Source: Isoetes taiwanensis
Taxonomy: Eukaryota > Streptophyta > Lycopodiopsida > Isoetales > Isoetaceae
NCBI GenBank assembly: GCA_021234155.1
Contig: JAJEKV010000207.1
Location: 930,001 to 994,000, forward strand
Direction: 5' to 3'
Length of the DNA stretch: 64,000 nucleotides
A program made the translations under genes and the position numbers. Shown here piece by piece: positions 38,151 to 47,500 of the stretch (within the stretch, counting starts at the first letter, position 1; each line of letters starts with the position of its first letter). The notes under the pieces were generated by a model. That model had not been told where the DNA came from. It saw only the letters and a program-made list of their open reading frames with translations, and made no database searches.

Positions 38151-39479
38151 AGGCCGGAAAGCGCTTTATGCCATGCGTAGAACAACAGTCACCGGGCGTA
38201 GCTCTATGATTGGGGCCATCCGGCCACATCTGTTTCGGGGTAATCGGGTCGAGCCCGGCCTTCTTCAGACGGGTCGCAGGTTTGGAGCCCGGCCGCTCTC
38301 CGGGCGACCGGAATGACTTGGAGCAAAAGTGTGCGAAGGCATTTTTGGCACCGGCACTTGGGGTGAAACCTTCAGTCCCCTATCGATTCGGGCTGCGTGA
38401 AACCGGATTTGCCGTCGGGCGAGCCCTTGATAGACACATCGTCTACTTTTAGAAAGTAGTTACTATGGGTGATGCTTTCGGCTCCCGCACCGCTTACACC
38501 GTGGCAATGGTCCGCAGCGGCTTAGCTGTTGGAAGGGTAAGAGACATCGGTGGTTCGCCGGATGGAACGTCGGTAGAGCACCTGATCGTCGCGTCTGTGG
38601 ACACACATCGCCGATCGTGACAACCTCGCGGGAGTACCTAGACGCTTGTTTCCTTGGCAAGCTCGGGACCCCGGCTCGGCTTAGAGCAGGTCAAAACGGC
38701 CCATTACAAGGAGCACATCAACCGTGTTAGCCCGGGCCCTGGCTCTACCCCGCGTTCCCAGCTGCCCAAAAAGAGACTCATTGCCTCCATTCGCGACGGG
38801 TGCCCACCATCTTCGCGATCGAGGCGGGCGGTGGATTGGGAGCCCCGCCAGACAAGCCTCGTCGCTGTCTTTGTCAGCGGGTGCCATTGAGGATGAGTCT
38901 CACACTTTCCAGGAGTTGCCGGCGTTGGTCACATCCAAAGCGTGACACGCTCCCTTTAGTGCGGCGGACTTGCCCTTACATTTAGCGATGAACACACCAT
39001 CGCGATGTGCCCCGGGTCATTACATTCGGAGAGGTGCTGGACCTGCGAGGTCACCTTTGCCCCCGCCTGGCTGCTCGTTGATTGGGCACTACGGGTGCGG
39101 TGCATGACTGTATATATTTGGGTGTTTCTGCATTGTATATGTTAGCACAGTTTGTCAACAGGCTGATTGCTGCCACGGTTTTTCCCTCGAAAACCCTTCG
39201 GGGCGGGGGTTTTTTAATCCGGGCAGTAATCCGCTTGCTGCGTTTTTGTATTGGGTCCCATAGACCGATTGGTCTCCGTGGACGATAAAAGTACCTTCCT
39301 TCCTTCCTTCCTTCCTTAATTGCGTTACAAAATTGCCATGCCTCATGAATGTCACATGTAGAACACGCAGCCGATAAGGCTTCCACGAACATTTGAAGTT
39401 GCAGCAACACAAAAAACACAGCTACAGGGCTTGCACCAACACAAAAAACATTGACTAACTTCGTCAAAGTAGCTAAAAC

Positions 39480-41183
39480 TTAACAAATTTTTGTCTTGGA
39501 GTCAAACCTTTATCATGTGATTTTGGCTCAAATAGTTTTGTTGCATTCTACCAAGCCATGTCCATGTACCGCTCATTCAAATTGTCTACTACAGATTGCA
39601 CAAATGCGCGTTCTATATGAACACAAGCCTTATGAGAACCATCATTTTCTGGACAACCTCCTTCCACTGGTTCATAGCTTAATGGAAATGAATGGACTAA
39701 TATTCCATTCCCTTGGTCATAATGCTCATAAAAACCATTCTGAACCTTATCCATATAGATTGCAACCTGTGTACAACCAAATCTAAAGTCTGCATCCCCA
39801 CCAGTCAAAATACAATTTTTTAGCATTTTGATGGTGAGATCCAAATCCCTACCAACTTCAATCATGCTCAGATTTTCCTTCTGAAAACACTTACTTAAAA
39901 TATTTTGCTGCCCACATACATCAACCAAAAGTGCCACAAAAAAACCAACCTGGTATCTTGTACGCAATTTGAACCATTTCTGTTCTTTTTCTTCCCATAA
40001 TCCCCAAATGACGGGAAGAAGAACTATGAGCCTTTTCATTACTTCACCCTTGCTCAACCATCTAATCCCATACGGCTTAAAAACTTTCACATTCTCTAAC
40101 TGATATTCATCTATAAGGCCTTTGAACTCTTGCATGTGGACGCATGAATGCGTAACATATTTGTACACCTTAGATGCTAATTTATCAATCCATTGGAATT
40201 CAGGAATTGACCGAGCTGCACTTTGTGTTGCCAATGCTTGTCTATTTGCCATACAATGAATTGATACCAGCCTTGGTATTTTAGCTTTCAGCCTTGCCAC
40301 TAATCCAGTTTTATGCCCTACCATGACGCTAGCACCATCACTAGCAAACCCAACAAGTTTACTCCAATCAACTTTCCATTCCTTAAAAAGCTCAGTAATG
40401 GCCTCCATCAAGCATGCAACTGTACCACCTTGCAAATCTAAAATCCTATAAAAGATGGTTTTGACCTCTCCACCCGGCCTTGGAAGAACAACATAACAAA
40501 TTAGATGTTTTTCCTTTATAATATCTGTGCTTTCATCCGCACACATGCTAAAAAAAAGGGCAGCCTGAATTTGCTTTTTAATGACATTTCTAGCTACATC
40601 TCTCCTTCCCACTAGTTTCATTTATGTAAGAACCAGAGACTTCTGGATTTGGAGCATATGGAGTATTCAATTCAAATAAAAGCTCCATCAAATGCTGGTA
40701 ATTGCTTAAAGCAATATTTCTAGAAGAAATGAAATGAAGTACCTTCATGGCAGTGACGACTTTTTGCTCTTGTGCTCCAAATTGATTCTCCAAAGAACTC
40801 ACCAATGGCTTCAATCCTTTGTTTTTCAGATTCCATTCCATCTCAGCAGCTTTATGATCAGAGCTCTTTTCATGTTTCTTGAAGGCAGTTACTTGTAAAG
40901 TTCTGCCCCCCTTGAAGCCCCTTGGAAGCATACAGATTACTAATCTTGGCCTTCTTAAAAGACATGCAGAAAATTCTACATTGCTGCTCTTCTCTTCAAT
41001 CTGCTCATCATCAACATCCACATCTTGAAGGGCCTCGTCCTCTGATTTATCATCTCCAAATAGCTCTTCATACAACCTATCCCTTTCTTCATCCTTCTCT
41101 TCATCAATAATTCGTGGAATGCTGCTACCTACTGCCGATGATGAGGCCTTCTTCCAATAAAAAGCCAATGTATTCTTAGACAT
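39480..41183 (-). pseudogene. hAT-superfamily transposase, N-terminal and catalytic parts
   Basis: ATG at 41183 (MSKNTLAFYWKK). An acidic linker follows, then a degenerate TTF-type zinc-finger region (GFKGGRTLQVTAFKKHEKSS, then DHK). A frameshift at about 40600 leads to the RNase-H-like core: FFSMCADESTDI (first Asp), VGFASDGASVMVGHKTGL (second Asp) and SIHCMANRQALA. A stop at 39548 and the LINE to the left cut it off. The C-terminal dimerisation part continues at 34520-34770. KIAA1586/DUF4371-like hAT proteins look similar. No TIRs were located. Confidence 0.88.
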
Positions 41184-41507
41184 AACAAGAGACAATGCAG
41201 ATACAAGAATAAAAGATGGTGCTGCGGCAAGAATTCATGATGGCTCAACCCTAATCAACTCTGATTTGTAGAAATACAATCCATGATGACTGCCGTTGAA
41301 GCTAATTCGATCTTTGAAGCTAATTAATAGGAGCGGATGCAGAGGAGGCTGGCCGCTGGAGCCCAAAGGAGATCATTTCGGCGGGGATCTGGAGATTTTG
41401 GGGCCGTTCGTTGGCCGCTGGACTGCACACAGGGAATTCGGATTCAGTTCAGGGATCAATTTTTTTTTTCTTTCTAAAATTTAACGTATAACTTAAAAGG
41501 GATATAT
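41184..41507. other. Interval upstream of the hAT ORF
   Basis: About 320 bp of mixed sequence; a T-rich run at 41461-41475. It may contain the hAT 5' end, but no TIR was recognised. Confidence 0.35.
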
Positions 41508-42255
41508 TAAATTATTATAATGTTTTACGATGTGTCTGTTTTCCATCGCGCCCTAGATTTGATGGTTTGGATTTCAAGCCCTAAATCTGACGACCAGAGA
41601 AGAAGGGGAATGGTAGAGAGGATGGGGCGCTTCTGTGCTGGACGCCCAGGAGATCCTTCCGCCATAGCCAGAAGCCAAAAAGCTCTATGAAAGCCAAAAT
41701 GCATAAATACATAGTTTTGATCATTAATTCTTTGCAAGATGACTAATTCTCAACATAATAATAGCTGCAAGCACTACCTAAAGAGTTTATAGAGTATATG
41801 ATCCAACTTGATACATGATGTTATTCAATAACTGCCTTTTTGTGTGCATCTTATATCTGAGGAGGCATCTAAATAACAGATATTTGAACCCTATCCTTGA
41901 AGAAATATAGTCTTGGAAGTATGTTGAATCTAAACAATTTGACTCTTGGTTTTTAATCTACTTTCCACATTCTATGCGCAAGATGGACGTTGTTTTTTGA
42001 GGTTTTCCATATGGTAAAAGATAACTTTCTAAAATCAAAACATGTAAACATTAATCGATAAACAATATAATCTACAAAGGTGCCTGCATCTTTAGTCAAC
42101 TGCATGTTTGTGGGTCTTTTGTCAAAGGAAAGTGTGAGAAAATGAAGAAATTGCAAAACTACCGTGGAAATCGCATGGCTAAGTTTTCAGCATATAGGAT
42201 CTCAACATTTACAGGTCCATGGATGATGCCCAGCAATGCTGGGCATTGTAACTAG
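41508..42255 (+). mobile_element. Compact non-autonomous Helitron, ~750 bp
   Basis: The 5' region ATTATTATAATGTTTTACGA, then TGTGTCTGTTTTCC, aligns with the start at 1776; the leading TC is degenerate. The 3' end has CATTTACAGG, the perfect stem-loop GCCCAGCAATGCTGGGC, ATTGTAA and CTAG at 42252-42255 followed by T. Between them is AT-rich non-coding DNA. It is the shortest element of this family here. Confidence 0.65.
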
Positions 42256-42789
42256 TATTAAATAAAGCCCGGGGGATGCACTTAGTAATAAAAGGGTATG
42301 GACATTTGCGTTCGAAGTGTGCCCAAAAACATCCCTAGTATACTGATCTGTGGAAGCTAATTTAACCCCTAAAGTATATATTTTGCCCCAGATAATGGCA
42401 AAAAAACCCCCTAATGGTAAGTATACAAATACTGAATGGTAAAAAAAACCCCCCTTTCTTGCATGCACATGTCCCGCACTGCAAAGAATACTGAATCCCC
42501 CGGGAAATAAAGGCCTCTATATGTAAATATACGAAATAATTGAGGATCTATATTAAAAATAAAAGGTATATATTAGGCTCTTAATAAGGAAAGGAATATT
42601 CAGCTAATATTCCTAAAAACCACTTTTCAAAATCTGGTTTTCAGATGTAAACCTTATCCTAAGGTTTTGTTTTCTGATGAAAACCGATTAGTAAATGTTG
42701 GTAGTCCCTGCAACCCAAGCCGCCCAATTGGGTTGCAATTTTGATCCCTGCCATAGCACACCAAAACAAAGATTTGATTTTTGTTTTTT
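42256..42789. other. AT-rich junction, no gene
   Basis: Contains an inverted copy of the phrase CTTTGTTTTGGTGTG (about 42755-42775) that lies in direct orientation at 29355 and 45718. Nothing else supported. Confidence 0.4.
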
Positions 42790-43416
42790 TTTGTTTTTTT
42801 TTTTTTTCGGTGTTTTTCTAGAATGCTTAGGCAAGTATATCTTTGGTACATTTTTGAACATGTGGGCCAAATACATTTATGATTAAGTGGCATTGAATTT
42901 TAGTGGCCTACAAACTCTGATGTGTAAGAGGCTTTAGAGCAGTAAGGGTCATCTTACAAGATTGGACTTCAAGAAGAAGCTGGAGTTGAAAATGCGACAT
43001 GACTTGATGCTCCTAGTTTTCTCCTGCACCTTCGGCATTCCTCATATTACTGAATTGAGATGGTGACACTATGTTCTTCCTAGGACGAGTCATCATCAAA
43101 GGCTACATGCCAATTGGTTGTGTCGATTGTAAGTTCAATTTTGCTACTATGTTCGAGTTTTCTATCTCTTGAGACACTTCCAAGCTAAATCTATAAAAGG
43201 GCTGGCAAGTGTTGAACATCAAGAATTGGTGAGAAATAACAAAACAAACTCACATTTATGTTCTTTGCAAATATTAGAGCATTTTTCTTACTGGTATGTT
43301 TTAGAGCCCTAGAAGTTACGGATCTTTGACATCACATAATTGAGAACACGTAAGGATTCGTCATATGTCTTGTGCCAATTTTGCTTGTCTTCTTCATTGA
43401 ACATATTCAGAGTAGA

Positions 43417-43560
43417 AGGAAGGAAGGAAGGAAGAAACTTTTAATGTCCACGGAACCCAATCGGGTTATGGGACCACAAGTACAAAACGGGACCAAAGTC
43501 CCTAACCAGAACAAGGACCGAAGCCCACAGAACAAACCATAATCACCATGGCCCAGATTA
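43417..43560 (-). mobile_element. Short LINE 3'-end copy with (GGAA)n tail
   Basis: On minus it reads TTTTTAATCTGGGC, then TGGTCCCATAACCCGATTGG, TCCGTGGACATTAAAAGT and (CTTC)n. This matches the 3' end of the LINE at 34771-39305 (CGATTGGTCTCCGTGGAC, ATAAAAGT, then CCTT repeats). It is either a severely 5'-truncated LINE or a SINE sharing its tail. It is absent from lectin-locus copy C, which gives an approximate empty site. Confidence 0.75.
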
Positions 43561-43620
43561 AAAACCACATGGGAAAAAACTGTTGCCAGGAACCACATGG
43601 GAACTGTTGTCTTTGTAGAA

Positions 43621-43873
43621 CGAAATAAACGCCGCCTTGATATTTCGGCTTTTTTGCCTTGTTATTAAAACCTGAAACTTCTGTCGATGCTTTCTTGATT
43701 TTTTGGTGCCGGAATGTCGCCGGAAAAAAATTTGGACAGCCGGAAATATCAAGGCGGACGTTTATTTCGTCCAGAAATTCTTGCCGGCAGGAAATTTCGG
43801 GGCGCGCGCCCAGGCTCGCGGCTGCCGCCGCTCGCCAGGGCTTTCGCCCCGAAATTTCCTGCCGGCAAGAATT
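43621..43873. repeat. Two adjacent foldbacks
   Basis: Arms 43621-43649 and 43739-43769 (CGCCGCCTTGATATTTCGGC versus its complement, with two single-base indels) form the first. Arms 43776-43804 and 43845-43873 (CTTGCCGGCAGGAAATTTCG and complement) form the second, around a GC-rich loop of about 40 bp. Both lie in the block missing from copy C. Confidence 0.85.
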
Positions 43874-43950
43874 ACCTGTTCCAAAGACATATAGAGATTC
43901 AATAACTAAGGAAGCTAGTACAATAAGTTATAAATACCCATTTTAGTTTA

Positions 43951-44544
43951 TTAGTGAGCAGTATGGGAGGCCCAGAGAGGAAGCAAAGGCGAAGAAGTGC
44001 TATACAGCACAAGGTTCCCATCGTTCTGAACAACCAATTCGGCAGATCCGGCTGAAAGCTTGGTAGCAGAGGACCAAACAGGCTGATTGTGTCCATTATA
44101 GACCACCAGCTCCGAATCCGGCTGCAGAAAAAGGTAGCAGTCCTTTCCAGATTGGTCGGAATTAGAAGACCACAAAGCCCTGTTCGCTACAGCATCAGAA
44201 AGAACCAGGTTACAGCCCTGTTGTATTTCTAACATATAACGGTGATTTGGGGACCTGAGAACGCATCCTGGATTCAAAAAACTAAATGGGCTGTGGCTTA
44301 ATAACATGCTGCTGTATCCATAGCAGTAATTTAGCGGTTGATTGTAGATCATACCCATTTCTGTGCACCCGTCTTCGCCCTCTGCTTTGGCTGTTTTTTG
44401 TGTGTACCCCAGTTGGAAATGATCTGTTATTACATACGCTGCTCCATAGCCCTGCCCCTCCATCCGATTCAACAGAGTGCCTCTTATGCTCTCTAGATTT
44501 TGCCGCAGTGCTTTCCCTGTTGTTGCTTTTAGCGCTGGAATCAC
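43951..44544 (-). pseudogene. GNA/bulb-type mannose-binding lectin fragment (copy B)
   Basis: The lectin domain is about 105 residues at 44290-43951: GCVLRSPNHRYMLEIQQGCN, LVLS, NRALWSSN, CYLFLQPDSELVVYNG, QPVWSS, then QNDGNLVLYS and PLWASHTAH. The last repeat keeps the mannose-site consensus QxDxNxVxY. The others are altered (QQGCNLVLS, QPDSELVVY). Upstream residues (ACTEMGMIY-like, GYTQKTAKAEGEDG) are not a known domain. No ATG opens the frame, and a putative signal peptide lies on a separate exon near 44.9 kb. Secreted carbohydrate-binding protein by family. This copy may be an exon rather than a full gene. Confidence 0.8.
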
Positions 44545-46325
44545 ACTTGGGCTGCAGAATCTGTCGTCGTAGTAGTAGAATGAAACGTAGATGGTTGCAT
44601 TGATGGTTATGGGCAGTTCTTAGAAGCCTTAATAACGCTGTGTAAGAAGCTGAATACAAAGATAGACGAAATAATAAACTTACTAGCATCTCCAGAAGCT
44701 CTTAGAGGCCATGTTCTTCTCAGAAATCCTTCCGTTTCTACTCCTGTTGCAGGGAAAGAAAGCTTGCCATATCCGTTGCCCATTATCTTGATGCATAGGT
44801 GCTGCCAGAGTGCCTATTATCTTGATGCATGATTGGCATGATTAGCTCCATTCTCCAGTCTATGCTTCTGGCCTTCAAAATGTTATATATAAGTAGAATG
44901 GAAAGTAGAACTGTGGATCTTGATGAAGTAGCAAGACGCATTGCTGTTGCAGCTCCATGAGCAGTCTTGATATATTTTTTAATTTTGAATCTGAAGGATT
45001 TCGTGTGATAGATGCTTGAACTGATGCTTGTTCCACAACAGTACTTCTTGTCCATTACCATGTAGCCATTTAGCATTTTGTAGGATCTTGTTTCATGTGC
45101 CATGTAATAAAAAGGCTGCTGCAGAGTTTAGGGGTAAATTCGATAATGCATGATCTTGAGGCAGAACCTGGAGAGCAGAAATAGAAAATGCATTGGCTAA
45201 ATTGGCAGGAAAGAATCATTGCGATTGAAAGAAGCAGCTGCTCTTTGGTTGTACGACTAATGTTTTGTTTTAGGCAAATACACTTATTGATATATATGCC
45301 AATTGTGGCAGCCTAGAGGAGGCATGTAGGATTCTTACATCAGATTCCATGTATTCTCTAAGGATATGTGCTAATTTTTATGCCAACACTGAGATAGAGG
45401 AAGCATTGAAGTAGACTTCTATTTGTCTGAACTACCTTATTTGTGTATTATTCCCCATTCCATATATGCCAGATTCAACTTTGGAGCTTCTAGCGGTCAA
45501 GTTTATGTTATTGATTGAGCACCTGCCGCTGAGCTGATAATTTTCTTCAACCATGGAGATCAACAGAAAAACAACATCAATCTTTAAAGCCAAATTCTAA
45601 GCCAGAGATAGATGCCTATCTTAAATTCTTTAAAATGCCTATCTTAAATTCTTTAAATTGTACAACATTGTATAAGGACGCATTTTGTATGCAGGAAAAA
45701 AAAAATTTAAATCTTTGCTTTGGTGTGTTATTGAGACGTGTTATTTTTAATGGTTCATATGTCATTCATGGGTTGTTTTTCCCTCTTTTTTTTTTTTTTT
45801 TTTTTCTTCGGTGTTCTTCTAGAATGCTTAGGCGAGTATATCTTTGGTACATTTTTGAACATGTGGGCCAGATACATTTACGATTAAGTGGCATTGAATT
45901 TTAGTGGCCTACAAACTCTGATGTGTAAGAGGCTTTAGAGCAGCAAGGGTCATCTGGAGTTGAAAACGCGACAATGACTTGATGCTCCTAGTTTTCTCAT
46001 GCACCTTTGGCATTCCTCATATTACTGAATTGAGATCGTGATGCTATGTTCTTCCTAGGACGAGTCATCATCAAAGGCTACATGCCAAATAATTGGTTGT
46101 ATCGATTGTAAGTTCAATTTTGCTACTATGTCGAGTTTTCTATCTCTTGAGACACTTCCAAGCAATCTATAAAAAGGCTGGCAAGTGTTGAACATCAAGA
46201 ATTGGTGAGAAATAACAAAACAAACTTATCACATTTCTGTTCTTTGCAAATATTAGAGCATTTTTCTTGCTGGTATGTTTTAGAGCCCTAGAAGATACCT
46301 GGATCTTTGACATCACATAATTGAG

Positions 46326-46541
46326 CCTTCACCGGATAATTTTCCTTTATATACAATATGTACCCGGATATATTCATAACAAGATACAAATATACCGGAT
46401 TTTACATTAAACCACGTTTTTTCTATCGGATTTTTTTCCAAAGACCAAAAAATTTTTTCCAATGACCAAAAATTTAAACAGACAATTTCTAAAGTGGGAA
46501 AAGACAAACAAAGGGTTTATCCGTGTATTTTTGAACCCCGG
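46326..46541. other. Copy-C-specific insertion
   Basis: About 215 bp from CCTTCACCGGATAATTTTCC to TTTGAACCCCGGG interrupts sequence that is contiguous in copy B. It is AT-rich, with two related stretches AAAGACCAAAAAATTTTTTC and AATGACCAAAAATTT. TIRs not evident. Confidence 0.6.
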
Positions 46542-46673
46542 GACTCGTCATATGTCTTGTGCCAATTTTGTTTGTCTTCTTCATTCAACATATTGAGAGT
46601 AGAACAAAGCCATCACATAGATTCAATAACAAAGGAAGCTAGTACAATAAGTTATAATACCCAGTTTAGTTTA

Positions 46674-47239
46674 TTAGTGAGCAGTATGGGAGGCCCAGAG
46701 AGGAAGCAAAGGCGAAGAAGTGCTATACAGCACAAGGTTCCCATCGTTCTGAACAACCAATTCGGCAGATCCGGCTGAAAGCTTGGTAGCAGAGGACCAA
46801 ACAGGCTGATTGTGTCCATTATAGACCACCAGCTCCGAATCCGGCTGCAGAAAAAGGTAGCAGTCCTTTCCAGATTGGTCGGAATTAGAAGACCACAAAG
46901 CCCTGTTTGCCACAGCATCAGAAAGAACCAGGTTACAGCCCTGTTACATTTCTAACTAAATGGGCTGTGGCTTAATAACATGCTGATGTATCCGTAGCAG
47001 TAATTTAGCGATTGATTGTAGATCATACCCATTTTTGTGCACCCGTCTTCGCCCTCCGCTTTGGCTGTTTTTTTTGTGTACCCCAGTTGGAAATGATCTG
47101 TTAAGATTGCATACGCTGCTCCATAGCCCTGCCCCTCCATCCGATTTGCTTTTAGCGCCGGAATCAAACGAAATGTAGATGGTTGCATTTGTGGTTTGAA
47201 TCGTTTCAAGAAAAAACTTGCCGCTGTTGTATGTTGCAT
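46674..47239 (-). pseudogene. GNA/bulb-type lectin fragment (copy C), with internal deletion
   Basis: Same lectin repeats as copy B (CYLFLQPDSELVVYNG, QNDGNLVLYS). A deletion of about 50 bp near 46948 removes the first lectin strand (the GCVLRSPNHRYMLEI part) and shifts the frame. Another frame upstream reads NPNATYNSGKFFLETIQT, which may be the natural N-terminal portion with two N-glycosylation sequons. Not functional as is. Confidence 0.8.
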
Positions 47240-47324
47240 TTGGATTTAATAGCCCTGTGAAATGGCAGTCTTCACAGCTTGCTCAACGTTGGGATTCAAC
47301 AATTTGGGAGTTGAGTAGATGAAC

Positions 47325-47500
47325 AGGCCTTAACCGGCAGCTCCTCGGCAATTTTAGATCCTAACCGTTGGATCAAGATCATTGATTAGGCCTAATGTGC
47401 TGTCACAGCCAGATAAACAGGCAGCGGCCTGTTTATCATGATAAACCGGCAACAAGAATGATAAACAGGCAGGCTGAGGCAGCAACAATGATAAACCGCC
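47325..47500 (+). repeat. Palindrome cluster, second copy
   Basis: GCCTTAACCGGCAGCTCCTC, CCGTTGGATCAAGATC and repeated CCTGTTTATCATGATAAACC / GATAAACAGGC words; same family as 19825-19975. Confidence 0.7.

Larger units (their letters stand above)
34771..39305 (+). mobile_element. GC-rich non-LTR retrotransposon (LINE) with (CCTT)n 3' tail
   Basis: GC content rises sharply at about 34765 and falls at about 39300. Coding order on plus: coiled-coil ORF1-like region, APE-type endonuclease, reverse transcriptase, and a C-terminal Cys/His-like stretch (EDESHTFQE). The 3' end reads CGTGGACGATAAAAGTAC and (CCTT)n rather than poly-A. Flanks share GCATTAC (left, near 34762) and GCGTTAC (right, near 39319), a weak candidate target duplication. 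Frameshifts throughout make it inactive. It inserted into a hAT transposase gene on the opposite strand. Confidence 0.85.
42790..45289 (-). repeat. Lectin-locus segmental copy B
   Basis: Segments 42790-43416 and 43893-44560 match copy C (45800-46609 and 46617-47190). Segment 44599-45289 matches copy A (17211-17660 plus 18348-18588). Relative to C it carries an extra block of about 470 bp at 43417-43885 (LINE 3' fragment and two foldbacks). It lacks a ~215-bp block that C has at 46326-46541. Confidence 0.9.
45291..47240 (-). repeat. Lectin-locus segmental copy C
   Basis: 45291-45770 equals 28983-29398. 45800-46609 equals 42790-43416. 46617-47190 equals the lectin exon of copy B minus about 50 bp. 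The mosaic order shows repeated template switching or capture, not one duplication. Confidence 0.9.

Noticed and set aside
34941-38890. Antisense and alternative-frame ORFs within the LINE
   Set aside because: They overlap the endonuclease and RT frames, which carry the recognisable motifs; high GC lowers stop frequency.
34771-39305. Bacterial contamination or horizontal transfer suggested by the sharp GC rise
   Set aside because: The region encodes an APE endonuclease and RT of a LINE, is inserted within a plant hAT gene, and shares its 3' end with a short copy at 43.4 kb.
43407-43440. GGAAGGAAGGAAGG as a stand-alone microsatellite
   Set aside because: It is the tail of a LINE 3'-end copy in minus orientation, matching the longer LINE at 39.3 kb.
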